Shown: positions 15,542 through 29,660, counted from the stretch's first letter. The stretch: 64,000 bases of DNA from Synchiropus splendidus (GCF_027744825.2 NC_071340.1:10738001-10802000); one strand, 5' to 3'. The notes: a model not told the origin generated them from the letters alone. Made by a program: numbers and translations.

Positions 15542-18500
15542 CATGTCACCCTGACCTGGGTCAGTCGATAAGCCGCCGCATACTGGTAATAGACACACAC
15601 CACAGCAGACGCACATGTTTGCACTCACACTGGCCACAGACTCTATGAAAGGTCAAACAAAAGGATCAGCAGCATCACACTCGCCTCATCCTCTTCCTCA
15701 TCCCTCTCTTCTCTGCCTGTCTGAACGTGTCACCTTTCTGGCCTCAACCTTCTCTTCCTCACCGCTCTCCTCTAGCTCTGTGTCAGAGCTGCAGGCGCCA
15801 TCTTTTCCTTTCAGTTTCCTCTTCCTCTCTTTCTCTCATCATCCCCTCCAGGTGCTTTTGCTCCTGACCCCAGGCTTGACCCTCTCCTACCTTCCCAGTA
15901 GCATCAGCTGCCAGATGTGTTTAGTTAGCTGCTCGAAAGTCTAAATATTCGAGAAAAAAAAAGTTTTTGAGTTGAGTATGAAAAGTGACCACCTCGAATC
16001 CACACCTATGCTCAGGAATACTCTTCAGTATGCAGTTTGGTTTTCTCTCCGTCGCCCCTAAATGACACGCCCTCCAAGCCTACCCAAAACCAGGTCACCC
16101 TTTGGCTCCACTGAAAGCCTGCCCTTCCCAACTATTCACTGGGGCACTTTCTGGCTTTTAAAGAAAACAATTTAATTATTTTTTTTGACCACTCTTCCTC
16201 ATCGTCCAGGGTTTTCATTGTCATGTCTTGTCCTAACAGTTTGGTCTCTGTGCAGCCGGTTATGACGACGTCGTTCATATTTTTCAATATAAAACATGTT
16301 TGTGTTTTATTTTGGCTATCATCCATGGACTTCCTGCCTGGAGATTGACACGTCTGACACGTCTCGGTTTAAAGAATCTGTTACCTTCTCAATCAAATTG
16401 ACTTTTTGACCCACCAGCTGAAAAATACTGGTTGAGAGACTCATTTATGAAACAAGATTTGACCCTGACTCAAAAGCAAAAATTCCAAAAACTGTGTTTT
16501 TATTGCGATGGAATAGCCTGAACTTCATCTGCAAGAAGAGTCGAACAGAAGCTCAGATCTGTCGCTCCTCATGCCTGAATCCCAGGATCATTTCTACCGT
16601 GGTAAATCATGAGCAGGACAACAGAGCACACTACAGTATGTGTTGCGTTTATTTATGACACATGACAGTCCTTGGCATCAGCTCGTGAGGCCAGAACACA
16701 GCGACTGAGGACAGAAAGGACTCGCTCGGAGCTGCATTTTCAACTTTAATTAAAAAGAAAGTGTGAGACTTGGCTCAGAATGAAACATAAAGTCGGAGTC
16801 TCGCCTGAGAATAGCCAACTGATTCAAGTGATGTCACTGACAACTGTGTGAGTGATTGAGGCTCACAACTCTGGCTGACTGAAACTTCATCTTAACTTTG
16901 GAATGAGTGTCTTAAGGTCCACATAGCAGCTTTGCCGTCGGGTAATAGAAAAGCGGGAATCGTATCACCTTCCAAACTTTGGCCTTTGCGCAGCATCTTA
17001 TAGAATCATTTGACTTGGAATGTCCTTCAAAGACTGAAAACAATCCAGCCAGTAAGCCGACGGCTTTATATCATGGTGCTGTCACAGGTTTTGTTTTTCT
17101 TTCAACAACACGTTTCAGCTGCAGGTCAGATTTGTGAATGTTTCTCAGCGACGTCAGAAGCCCCCTGTTATCCTCCCAGGCCAGTCTGGCCCCGGCCTGA
17201 CCGTCTTATCAAACGCAGACCAAACCATCTTCTCTCCATTACACCACAAACAAATTGGCCTGTTACACCTCTGTCTGGTTCCAGATTGCATTTCTCTTCT
17301 CATCCCTCAGCATCCAAACATTCTTCTTTTCTCCACAGTGACATTTTCAGCCCTGGCCATCCACGCGTTCCTGCATCCTCGCCGTCGCCTCTTGTCTTCC
17401 AGCGGATCTTTCTTCAGATGTCAAGACAGAATCGCGTCTAACTTTTTCTGAACTGGCTAAATAGCTACAGGCTTAAAGATATCTTTTAAGTTCACCAGAA
17501 GCAAGAACTTCTTTTTTTACCATGAGAAACGTCAGCATGACTCATTTTTATTGGGTTTAAATTGGAGTACAGACACGCATAAATATTTACAATGGGTGTG
17601 AAAATGTCTTTTCGTCCCCATGAAACTGCTGTTTTCAGTCACCAAAGCTGCAATATTTTGAAAGCTGTTTTGAAAACCCTGTTCTCTATTTTTTTGGTGA
17701 GAACTCTACATCAGCATATTACAGACCTGACATGTGTACCACACATTTTTTTCTTTGTTTTTTTATTTTATTTGTGTGTGTTTAAGTATATATATCCTAG
17801 TGAGGACCAATCCATTCACCTCTGTTTTGCCGGACCCCAAAAAGTTAGCCCTCACTTTGAGGATGAGCAGACCCCACACAGTGTGTCAGTTTGAAAATGG
17901 CAGGGAAAAACATGAGTGAAAAAAGGAAAAGATGTGTTGACTTAGTCCATTTGTTATTCATCTGCCGGGGGTCAGCGATATGACAAGTTTGCTTTGTTTT
18001 TTCTCCATCAAGCCAACTCTTTTGCTTGCCACAGACTGTTTCCAGCAGTTTTAATATTTCCTTTTCAATCTCGATAAATCTTGACTGAGTTGGATGCAAC
18101 GTATCAACTAAGAAGTCATATGATATAATGGTTACACAAATGTCATGTAACTTGTCATCTAGTATGTTTGCAATGTATCAGACGACTGAAATAAACATCC
18201 ATTCGCTCATGTTTCCTGTGCTGCGTGTGTCTCTGAGTGAAGTCCAGGACAACATCTACCTCTCCAGGTGGAGCCTTCCCAGGACTTAGACCTAGAAAAG
18301 AGTCCATAGCATGAAAGACAACACAGGCATGTGGACGCTCCATATTAAATGTTACACAACTATGACTTGAAAGAATAGAACTTGGTGATGTCAAAGTGAA
18401 AGCACGACAGGCTCCACTAACATGCCGATGATGATGTCGCCACATTCTCACAAAAACAAGCTCCCACTCGCCTGAGGTTTATATTAAGCCGAGCAATAGA

Positions 18501-19077
18501 GATTGGTTCCTGTTGCCCGAAATCCGTCGATACGGCTTTTAAATCAAACAGCTGCCTCTCGCTCACTCTCTCTCCAAACAAACATATTGACCGAGAATTC
18601 AGGGACGGATATAAGCTGAGGAACAACCGCAAACTTTGGTCAGGCGATGGAACTGTAATGGACGTCGATGCGTGGCTGCGCGTGGAATGTGTGTCTGCAT
18701 TAATGACAGCAGGGACCGAGTGACTTTGTGTATGTAGATCGACGTGCACATGTGACAAACATGGGGACGACGGCCGAGGCCAGTTTCAGAGAGTGAGCGA
18801 TAAGAGCTGGCATATTGAAGGTTACAAGGGTTAATACAATATGGGACTGAGAGATGCTGGATAAGACGGGCGTAATGCAAATTTCATCAAACTGCCCTTG
18901 AAGTAAATCTGACCGGAAGATGACACTTGTACTCAAAGATATTCCCAGCTAAGCGATTTCATTATTATTGGAATGGAGAACGCTACAGAATTCACATGCC
19001 AGTGGCTCGACGGCCTCCAGAAGTAATTCACAAAGTGCGAAGCGTTTCAGGCTTATCAAAGCCCTTAAGACCAAGAA

Positions 19078-19112
<35 letters not shown>
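19078..19112. repeat. (GAT)n trinucleotide repeat
   Basis: About 11 GAT units. Its translation as poly-Ile on the minus strand is incidental. Confidence 0.95.
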
Positions 19113-22100
19113 CACCATGGCTGTGAATCCCCGCGACACTTCTCTGAAAGGTGTCAACACCCGAAACATATATGCCATATTTATTTATTCGCCTGAGAAT
19201 CACGCGTTTTCGCTCACATGGCCTCACAATCTGTGTAGCGTGCGACACCTTCTGTGCTTATGGTATTAACATATTTTAATGAGGAGGTGAATACGAAAGG
19301 AGACAACTGTTGTTTTTCAGATGGTTTGAAAACGTACTGCAAGACAGCATCAGTGTCTCTGAATAGCAGTGTAACACAGCGGCCATACACAAAGCAAGTC
19401 TTTGGATTTTATCGTCATTTGTTGAGGAAGTTGGCACATTTCTGTCCTTGAAGCAGTTTATTGTTCATCGCTTAGTGCTAGTTTTCTATGTACTGTGTAT
19501 GAAGGGTTTGCTTCCTGTTCAAGTGGTGTGTTTTTGCTTCACAGAAAGGCGGCATGGCTCATTTTTGGTGGGAACTTCTCACCATCGCTTTTTATTCCTG
19601 ACTTGAATTCCACCTTTTGTTTGCCAGTGTAGAGAGTCAGATTCAGCGTCCCCCGTTTATGTTTGGACTCTCACTTTCGGGCCTCCGCCGCTTCTTCACG
19701 CCACAAATATCAAACATGTAGAAACACAGCAGCCACATTCCTCTCTGCCTCCATCATTATTGTTGACTGTCTAGTAGTGATGGACTTATGTGAATATAAT
19801 ATACGTGAATTTTGTTTGTTTTGCTCATGATTTCAGCTTTATAGGTCTAAAGGTAAATGGTGCCACGTTTGCTTTTAAAATGTATAAATAAAAATGATGT
19901 GTTCATGAGGATTAGAGGATTTTTCCTGAGAGTCAGAGCAGATATTTATGATTTTCTTTTTAGTTTTTTCAGACAGCAAGCACCATCAACACTGACTGAC
20001 CAGAAAACCACTGACTTGATGGTGTTATTCAAGGTCAGAGCAACCATTCTTGGCACAAGTGAGTTGCCGCAGTTTCACCCGATTATGCCTGCAAATGCAA
20101 ATCTAGCAATGAAAGCGCTTCCTCAGTTGAAGTACAGTAGTTGTTTGACCACTACTACTGGCTTGCTTTTACAGTAGTGATTGTTTCTAACCTTTAAAGC
20201 TAAAATGGATCATGTGCTTTAGCTCCAAAAGAGGTAAAGTTCTTAATTCTGCGACCAAGTGCTGACAAGCGCAATGTGTAGGTCCAAAATGTGTCTGTTC
20301 ACAGCGTGCGTCGATACCTTTTTAATGACTTTTTTATACTTCAAGTGCAGGATTTGACGGCAAAACATTAGTATCAACAAGCTGTGGCCTCGGCAGAATA
20401 AATCCTTCCAATCGGTTCCTTTTCATCTCAGAATGAAGAGACACCCATATGCTTTTGCTGACTCTGGACCATTGATGCGGGAAGCACAGGTAAACACACA
20501 AAGATAAAGGACGAGCGATAGATACTTGAAGTGACTTCACTGACAGCAGTCAAAACACAGTGCTCCTTCATTTAATGACCCAAATCTAAACATTATGAAG
20601 GCCCAAATCAGTCCAAGAAATGATACTATTTACAGAGGAAGCAGAGATTTGGGGAGCACAAAATGTTTATTTCTTACTGGGGTGAGAAGCACTGGTTTAG
20701 AGTGTGAAAATCACTTGAGATATGGTTTTCACCTCCACAAACTTACTGTTTGAATAAGAGAACACATTATTACACATTATTCTCCTTCATTTTTGACCGA
20801 AAACCAAAGAACACTTCAAGTACAGAAGTCCTTAAAACAAAGGCAAGCAGCAGAATCCGAGCTGTTGGAATAATGAAAAGGATTTTATTGGTTTATTATC
20901 GTGTAACACAGTCTGTGTTTTTTGTGAGTCACGCAAACACACCAGGACCCAGACATACCAGCAGCTTCTCGCGCACGTAAGCACATTTTTGTTCCCTGAC
21001 CACAGAACATCTCGTCTTTTGGGCAGGCGAAGCATGACGAGGGAAAGTGACGGGATTCTTGTCTGATTCAGAGTTTTCAACTCTCCTGTTTGCTCTGCTC
21101 CTGAGACACAGTGCAACGTTGTATTACAGCATTACCTACAGTTAGCGGAGGAGACCTGCAGTGTAGAGTTCGTGTTGCTCCAGTGAAGGTTTATTTGACA
21201 GTAAAGGGTTAGTACATGCCGTGCATGTGGCGCCGCTGCCACCACAGTAACCCAGGCTTTATATGGGATATTTGTGTGGCACACACCAGTAAGTCATGGA
21301 TTCCTTAGTGAGTAAGGATTTTTGAAATATTCCACTTTCACCGGTGATGAATGTGGTCAGAAGCTGGAGATCAAAGCAATGCTACTGTATTTCCGCCCTG
21401 AAGGCAACACGTGTGTCATTTATTACAGCTTCTATTAAAATCACTTCTTAATTAAGTTGAGATGAAAAATATGTCCCTGCGTAACTGACAACAGCTGTGT
21501 GGAAACCACTTGAACACAATTGGTTAGCAAATTCATCGGGGGTCTTTGTATGGAAACTGAGAATAAACGTGTTTAAGGTTCAAATGTGCCGAACTAGAAA
21601 AGCACTCAGCGAGTGCAAACCTCCACTATCGACTTGTCAAGTCTCTAGCAATCTGGCTGGCAAAACAATTTTTTTAGTTACGAGAAATTCATTCTAGTGT
21701 TTCGACTGTTTGCTGTGTTTTCACAGTAACCTTTTCTGCTTTGTCTTGGGGTTTTTTCTCTCACTGAAGCAGGGCATTTGAGCCACAGAGAGCCACACAA
21801 GTGATTGAGAAATAATTCTTTATATTATATGTATCCAGTATCAACAGTTCCTGAAAATATCCTTCAAATACATTCAGAACTTTTGTATTGTTCCAGAGAA
21901 AAAAGACAATGACATAACCTTGGCTGAGGTAATAAACATGGCTGACGAACGTTACCTGAGTGGGGACTGAATGGAATCTACAATGTGTTTTATCATTATT
22001 TTTCTTAATACTGACAACAACTATCAAGTGGCTTGTTGGTCAACCGATATCTCAAGTCAGTGCTGCCCAAGAGAAATGAAGTATCTCTCCTTCAGTAGTA

Positions 22101-24059
22101 GGCCATTTACGGGTCCCCACTTTGTTGACCACTTAGAGTGAGTAAACCTCAACTTTGGCTTGGAGGTGCTTCGGCAAACAAAACTCTGGCTGATATTTTG
22201 GTGATCTGGCAACAAATAATAGCAGATATTTCTTGTGTTTACATATTCAGGACAGTCATCTTTATTGTGTACACGAATTAAACCATATCTGCCAATATTA
22301 GTGTTTACAATTTCGGGGTGTTTGGGGATTAAAACGGGCCAGATGTTCCTGGTAGCAGGATTGAGTCGGTAGATGAAGTTCACCTGACAGGAAAGGAAAG
22401 CAAAATGCAAGCAGATGTTTCTCCTGGACTAGTGTGACACGCCGACATGGAAGCAACAGCTGTTCATATGTTTCCAGAGGAACTATACAGTGCAGCGATG
22501 GAGAGTAGACACATCTGTCTGGAACTGTGGGGTCACTCCGCAGCAGACCTGAATAATCAGGTGGGAAGCTCGCAGAGAGACAAACTTCTGATCATCAGAT
22601 AGAACTTGATTTTAATTGTCTCTGTGGATATGAGGTGTAATGTGTCATTTTTACAGACTGGAAACAAACTCATCTGCCCCTACATTATTGCAGAGGGTGT
22701 GGAATTCTGAGCTGGTATATCGCTTGATTCGCTTCTCACTGTTAGGACCCAGCGCCTGCTGGGGTTTCATGTCAATCGCAGGAGACAGAGAATCTTTCCT
22801 CTGTGTGTGAGAACGCCCTCCACAAATTGACTGAACAAACAAACTCAGGGTTCAGGGGAAAAAAACAGGAGTTAATTGTATCGTAGCGGAATAAAAGAGT
22901 GAATTCTGGACGCAGAAGTGGAGTTGGAGAGGAGCGTATTTATGGACAGGGCATTTGTAATTCCCAGTCAATAGTGGACTCTTTGTTCGCAGCTCTTGGC
23001 CTATATTCAAAGGCACATCAGCAGGGAGGAAACAGGAAACGGTGGATGCGTGTACTGGACATGATAGAAGGGATGCAACTGGAAAATTGTTGCATGAAAA
23101 AGACGGAATTATTTAACTGCTTCCCTTTCCGGCTGTGCTGCTGTGCTAAAAGATGTGTGTCTGACAGTTAAATGCATTGTGATGTGAATGATTTATGAGC
23201 AGTCTGTCAGCAGCTACAATAACATCACGGATCCCGCTGTGTTTGGTTCTAGGTCTTTAAATATGTCAGCAGTGACTGTTTGATGACAATATTTGAACGT
23301 TTGGGTGACTGTAAATGCCAAAGATTTTACATTCAAACATTTTAACCACTATGTTTCCAGTTGTTGGGCTGTAATGGGAGGGGTTTCTTGCACCTTGAAC
23401 AAGTGGGGGGAAATGCATTTACTCATGGGGCCACTTGAAAACCACTGTGGTTTGAGGCTGTTCAGCACTTGCCATTCACATTCATAATTTCACAAACATT
23501 TGCAGAGAAACTTGTTTATTCACATTCAGAGGGAATGACAAAAAAGAAAACTCTTTTTATTGGAATGTTTCTAATTAATACCAATAAAAGCAAAACAAAC
23601 TGCTGAGAAAAGGAGTAGAATCACACTGCTGCACCAGTCGGCCCTGTCATTAACATGTTAAACAGGAACAAAATAAATATCTTATCTTATTTTTGTGGTT
23701 GACCTGTGTTGATGATGCTGTAGTAGAGATGACTGTCTCTCATACTTCACAGACTAGTTTATAAAACAAAGAGCACAAGACCCACCCTTTGATGGTAGTG
23801 TTTGTATTTTTGTGGAAAATCTGTAAAAGAACAAGTATCCTTTTTAAATAATTATCCCTGACAAAATACGCAAACAAATGTTCTAATATTTTGTTTTAAT
23901 GTTTTTTTTCTAGGAAGCAGAACAACATAAAACACCATCAAACAGGTGTGAAACAGACTGATCAGAAAAACTGTTTCTACATCTTTGTTCTCAACTACTA
24001 CGTACTTATACTATATTGGCAATAGAATCACATCACACAAAAAAAATAGAATAATACCC

Positions 24060-24200
24060 ATTTTTTTGTGGATGAAAACTAGATGAAAATGTTTTCTTTA
24101 ACTTCACAAAAATAAGTCGACTAAAACTAAAAATTTAAATGAGATCTTGAGACAAAAACTAGACTAAGACCAAAATCAAATTTGGCGGCAAAAGCAATAG
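24060..24200. repeat. Degenerate interspersed repeat with GACTAAAACTA-type words
   Basis: AAAACTAGATGAAAATG, CGACTAAAACTAAAAA and AAAACTAGACTAAGAC recur within 120 bases. This fits the ends of a common non-autonomous fish DNA element, but no inverted termini or target duplication are visible. The class is uncertain. Confidence 0.35.
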
Positions 24201-25654
24201 TACCTGCCATGTTGTCGATCATCCATTCAAGATGGCTCTTGCAGAAGCCCCATAGGCTAAAGGTCAGGTGAAAGAAATGACTCAGGGTTGCCAACCTTGC
24301 TTGCTTGTAATGTCACAAGGGGAAACTCTTCACTAAAAACTGACAATAGTCGCGAGTTGATGCTTTGGGAGTGGGAGTGGGTTTCTTGTTCCCACTCTTG
24401 TCAGTGTTTGTATTTTGCTTCAGGAAACCGCCAGTACTGTTTCCATGTCCTCACCCTGACGTGACATTTCGCTGTATATTTGTTGCAGAACTTGTGCACT
24501 CTTCAGTAAACTTTTGCAGTTGTGCATTTCAAGCCTTAAGGAAAAGCGATAAAGAGTTTCAACTTGAATTTTGCATGTTTTGTTTTCGGAGTCCCGCAGG
24601 GTTCAGTTCATGCTACATCACTGAGAAAAGAAAAAGAAAGTGTCCTGTAGGGACTTAAAATATCAACTTTCTCTGAAGTCCCAAACTCTGATTTCTAACT
24701 TGGAAGGACTCCAACCTTGGCGCTGCAGAAGTAAACGCCAGTGTTGCCTCTGATTGTGTCACGCCCCACATGGGTCAACTAAATTGCAGCAGTATCAGGG
24801 TCTCCACAGGGGTCCAGTACTGGCCCAAAAGAAAAAAAGGTGGGATCACATCACCTGGAATGAATGTGATTTGGTGGCCAGCAGTCATCAGAAGAGTGGA
24901 TGACCTGCTGTTTCGGAGCGACAATGTGATGCTCAGAAAATTGCCCCCACTTTTGTTCAGCTCTCACAAGTTTGTCCAATGTGAGCAAAGCAGTATTTCT
25001 TCCCCCCAAAAAGAAAACGGCAGCGATCAAGATCACTTTAGAAACTGCAGATCAAATCTTGACCGACACAGCGATAGTTGAAAGTGGAACACCTCCTCGG
25101 AACGACACGGATGTCTCAGTCAGTCGGTTCTGACAGCTCCTCTTCAGAGGCTTGTTTTGTGGATTGAGCCACTTTTCTGATCCGTCAATTGTCCGCACGA
25201 GAAGAGCCAAGGTCAGGAGAGGAAGCAAGGAGAGCGATGGAGTGGATGGAGCGAGCTGCATCCAACCACCACACACACACACACACAGTCAAAGCTCTCC
25301 CAGATTGAAATGGCACAGTCTGTCGCGAGGCGTCAGCAGGTTTTGGTCGATGGGAGCTGAATATGAAAAGTATTGATCGTATTTATACCTCTGACAGATT
25401 CGGGCAAAGAGCTTGTGGTGTTTCTGTCGTGAGACTTCAAAGTCGATACACTTTCTCCTGGATGATCGTCACTGGGGGAAAAAATAGACAAAGAGCTGCC
25501 AGTTTCCTCTTTGAGTGTTGCGTTGGTCGGGTCAGAACCTCAGCTCTGGGTCGGACGCAGCCACAGGGACCGAATTATATTTCTGCCAGTGAATCCCGAG
25601 CTACCAAATGTTCGGAAGAGGATTAGGGCCAGTGAAAGAAAAAAAAAATGGCAG

Positions 25655-25905
25655 AATTGACTTTTTTTTTCTCAGATTTCTGACTTTAAAGTGCAAATTC
25701 TGACTTTAATCTCAGAATTCCGACCTTTTTCCTCAGATTTCTGACTTTAAAGTGAGAATTCTAATCTCAGAATTCCGATCTTTGTGACGTTGAGCAATGA
25801 ATTATGGGGCGGGAATAGTCAGACTGCTGTTCAAAGTCAGAAATTTGAGATTAAAGTCACTTTAAAGTCAGAATTCTGAGAAAAAAAGTCAAAGTCAAAA
25901 GTCAT
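25655..25905. repeat. Tandem repeat present in both orientations (fold-back)
   Basis: Units of about 25-30 bases built from TCAGATTTCTGACTTTAA and TCTCAGAATTCCGAC are repeated between 25670 and 25780. After about 65 unique bases they recur inverted (AAAGTCAGAAATTTGAG, TTTAAAGTCAGAATTCTG) up to 25905. Transcribed RNA would form a long imperfect hairpin. There is no coding capacity. Confidence 0.8.
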
Positions 25906-26289
25906 GAAAAATAACCTTATGATAATCAATAACTGCTCATATCTTTGAATCTCTAGAAAACAAAAAAACATTCCATATCGGTCAACAGGTGTAACGCAGC
26001 GATTCATGGGATCCAAACTCCAGTGCTGCCAGGCTGCTTAGCTCCGACAGAGTCACAGATGAACGGAGGGATGGGGAGAAGAAAAGCTGGATTCTGAAAC
26101 ACACCAACTTGCCAAGGTCACAACCTCCTGTCATTGACACGAGGGTCACCTCTCATGTTGTAGCGCTGCCAGACACACAAAGACGGCCACTTCAAATATG
26201 TGGATTTAAAAAGGCTTCAGCGGAGAAAATAAAATCAATGGAATCACGAAGTGACAGATCTCATGTAAGAGAATACTCCGCAGAGACCG

Positions 26290-27060
26290 GGGCGCTCTGA
26301 CAATCCCTGGCGCTAAAGCTTGCTGATGGCGGATCAGAGCGGGAGGATGTCTGCGGGGAGTAATTCACAGAGACAGACAACCCCGCCGCTCTGGAGCTAC
26401 ACATCGTGAAGCTTCCCTCGGGGATCGCCCGGACCCACAATATAGACTCTCGCTCCCGCTTTGCATTCAGCTTGGGATTTGCATTTTTCTCATTTGTGGT
26501 GGGGGAAAGATATTGGTGCGACACTGCCATCACAACCTTTAATTCCGAACCTCTCGGCTTGATTATCTTCTTCCGGTCAGCTCCATCAGGTCTGTTTAGC
26601 GGCTCTGGCAACGAAGAGGGGCGACAGAATGAGCCGGTGATTAGAATGGAGTTGGTGAACGTGGAGAGGAGCGCACGTGTGCTGGCTTCTGAGGGAGGGA
26701 GCGCCGCGGCTTGGCGCACCTCTAAGTAGCTGGATTAACCGGCGGCCACGGGCCTATTGATGTTATTGAACTGACAGGCTGATGAATGGAGTCCTTCCGC
26801 GAGGTGCGCGAGTCTGTCGCTGTTGCTAGTTAGCGTTTACAAGCCGGCTCGTGTTTTGAATGGAAAAAGCGCCGGCGATTCATCTTGAAAGAGGTTTGTC
26901 GGAGGCCGGCTTTGATTTTTGGTTTGGGGAATTTGCATGATTAGCAGGAAACGTATCACAACGACATAATGAATTCATGCTGCCCGCCGTCTGCTACCAG
27001 ATGTCCGATCCTTCACTCTCGGCCCCATGTCTTGAGCCGGGGCCAAAGTCAGGTGCAACA
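26290..27060. promoter_or_regulatory. GC/CpG-rich block with octamer motifs: candidate regulatory element
   Basis: The block is visibly richer in CpG than its AT-rich surroundings and lacks simple repeats or transposon ends. It contains two perfect POU octamers (ATTTGCAT at 26477-26484 and 26931-26938); the second is followed within 40 bases by TGATTAG and ATAATGAATTCAT, homeodomain-type sites. This combination is typical of developmental enhancers or CpG-island promoters. Open frames across it (107 and 152 aa, opposite strands) show no recognisable domain and are explained by base composition. Regulatory function is an inference. Confidence 0.35.
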
Positions 27061-29007
27061 AGGGCATGTCACCACTGTGATCTCAGTGGAGGGATCAAAG
27101 ACTTTTATCTCGTACAGTCAATGTAAAGAAACCTAGCGAAACTAAATCTCTCCCTTTTACCTTCACCATTTACCGAAGAATCCTAAACCAAATTCTTCAT
27201 ATACTCACCTTTGAGAATGTCAGCGCTTTGCTTTTATAAGTGAAAAAGTGTTGCTCTTGTTTGAAAGAGTTCGATCTAATGCGTGACTAAAGGGTCGCTC
27301 CTTTCAAATTTTCTTCTTGGCCCTTCTTCTTTCTGCCTCCCACATTTTTTAAACTGCTCATCCTGGATTTCCTTCCAACAATTTCTAAATTCCTACTGTA
27401 TTATTAATGCATTCAAACAGAAAAGTATAATGAAATATGTGAATTCATTGAGGAGAGACAGTATTAGAGATGGAGGAGAAGAAGAGGAAGACAACCACTG
27501 AGCTCGTGGTAGATAGCATGTGTCATGAGAGTGGATCATGAACAGTAGTTAAGATGGGGTTCAGGCTGAAAGTACACGATGAATATGAGTGAGGTCTTTC
27601 GTGTGTTGAGTGATATGTGAATAAACGCACCGAAGAGAGAAAGTCAAACATGAAAAGAGAATTCCCTTCACATGAAGGAGCTCATATGTTCTCACACAAT
27701 AGCAGCTGAAATTCCTGAGATCCTGCTTATGATGTAGATAGTTGTCCTTTGTTTAAAAAAAATCTGACATATACAAGAGGAAAACCAGTTGTTTAATGCC
27801 TTCAAATAGTTAAAAATCAACATCCTTCTGAGGACTATATCTTGCATTCCATGTATCTACCATAAGCCACACTAGAATCCAATAATCCAGTTGCTAAAAC
27901 GTTGTTTACTGGAGCCCAAACTTTTTTTTTTTCCACGTCTTCCCACTGAAGCTGCTCTGCCCGCCTGTCGTCGCCTTCTCTTGTTTGTTTTGAGTCAAGT
28001 AAATCCCTGAACATTCTCTTTCCTTCTAACATCTCTGACCTTCCAACAGCACATGACACCCGGAGGTACCGCTGATCAGCTGATCTGGGGCTTAGGGGAG
28101 ACCGCAGAGTCCCCGAGCTTAAAGGCCTTCCCTCCCTGCGCGAGGCAGACATTTAGGAGTGAACTCAAAACAAGAACTCAATGACATTTGAAGCCCCCTC
28201 AAAGCACTGAAGGAGAAGTTTGATCCAAAATTTGCTGTGAGATGTTTTCACAACAGACAGTCGTGTCAGTTTTAGAGGGTGGGAGCCACCTGCCCCTTGA
28301 ACTATGGAATCATCCTATATTTGTCATGGAAATCGAACATCTGTTATTGAACTATTGCGAGACTCAGGTTGTTCCACAGTTGCAATGAATCCTGAACCCA
28401 TGATAGCTGAGTATTTTTGTGGTCAATCTCATGTTCACCTTCACGCAGCCTGATGAAGATGACAATTTCGTAGGCAAATTTGTATGTATATTCCTGCAAT
28501 TTACTTCAAATATCTAAGCGATTTCTTCTGAGATAATCATAAAATTTAACACAATACATTGATCTTCTCAGAAAAATAATGCTTATAATAGTAATAATAA
28601 CTAAATAATGTACATTTTGCAGTCAATGTTTTCAGGTATAAACTGGGGTCAGGATTCACTTACAACGACGGAATGAAAGCAGGAAGACGAATGACTACAG
28701 TTGAACTTTATTTTTCTTCTGTCTTTACGGTATGAATATGATCGCCGACTGAGAGCCAGCTCAGAAAAAGGTGCGCCTCATTTTCTGCATGAAAGGTGGC
28801 AACACTCAGCTTACCATTTAGATGGTTGGGCTGTAACACTCGAGCATTGTGTGTGGCATCTTCTTTTCAACCATCTCCCACCAATATTCCAAGGTCCTTC
28901 CAGAAACCTCCTCAACACTGAGCTAGCACCAAAGACATCGAGTCTCAGGTCCGTCCCTGGCCTCCTCCCGTGCTGACATGCTCAGATCACCTCACCTGGT
29001 AAGCATC
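27061..29007. other. No gene seen
   Basis: AT-rich unique sequence with frames of at most 105 aa and no recognisable motif, ending at the left target copy of the hAT element. Confidence 0.55.
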
Positions 29008-29015
29008 CAGACAGC

Positions 29016-29652
29016 CAGTGGCGGTTCTTGGCTGAATTATACCCCAGGCAAACCTACCTCGCCGGTGCCCGCCCACCCAAAGTAGTAGATAAAACCTGCC
29101 TTTTTTGAGCGACAACATAAGTCTGGCATCATTTTGTGCTACATGAAGGATCCTGTTCCCAGTCTGGTCAAAATCAAGGCTGCTCAGTTGAGCATCAAGT
29201 CACGTGACTTTGTGGTGGTATAGTGGTTAATAAAGCCCCGTGAAAGAATCCCAAAAGATCCTAATAAAACGTATGAATTTCTCTCAATACCAGTTCACGT
29301 CAGCAGCCTGAATCCTGGTCCTCCTCTTTCTGCCGCTGGGGCGACATCACCGACAGTGTCAATTAATCCAAAGTTCACTGCTGCTTCCTTTTCATTTTTT
29401 GTTAAGTAGCTCAGCAAAATGAATCGGGCTAATAACAATGCTGACCCAGCTCCGACCTCCAGCTATAACAGCGACGGAGTGTTGGGAAAGATTCTGATTT
29501 TCATTTGTAGTCAATTTTCCAGTCCTGGTGTCAGTGTCACAGCATGACAGTCCTGTGTTTCACCTGTGTAGCGTGGCGCCGTCCCCCTGGTGAGGTTTAA
29601 TAACGCCACCTGGGGCAGATGCCCAGTTCGCCCGGACCTAAAACCGCCACTG
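29016..29652. mobile_element. Non-autonomous hAT-type element (637 bp)
   Basis: The left end CAGTGGCGGTTCTTGG and the right end, which reads CAGTGGCGGTTTTAGG inverted, are near-identical terminal inverted repeats. Eight bases on the left (CAGACAGC, 29008-29015) match those on the right (CAGCCGGC, 29653-29660) at 6 of 8 positions, fitting a decayed 8-bp hAT target duplication. No transposase-like frame lies inside, so mobilisation would need an enzyme from elsewhere. Confidence 0.75.
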
Positions 29653-29660
29653 CAGCCGGC

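Larger units (their letters stand above)
15151..25654. other. No gene seen; unique DNA with microsatellites
   Basis: Beyond the (GT)n, (GAT)n and AT-rich repeat listed separately, a short (CA)n occurs at about 25270-25288. Frames up to 143 aa (17010-17441) are pyrimidine-rich and without domains. The 117-aa minus frame at 22057-22410 was considered and not accepted. Confidence 0.5.

Noticed and set aside
22057..22410. 117-codon minus-strand frame with several aromatic and basic residues
   Set aside because: No family resemblance, no duplication elsewhere in the window and no splice context.
26261..26729. Overlapping frames of 152 aa (minus) and 107 aa (plus) in the GC-rich block
   Set aside because: GC-rich DNA has few stop codons; neither strand shows a domain and both being open argues for composition.
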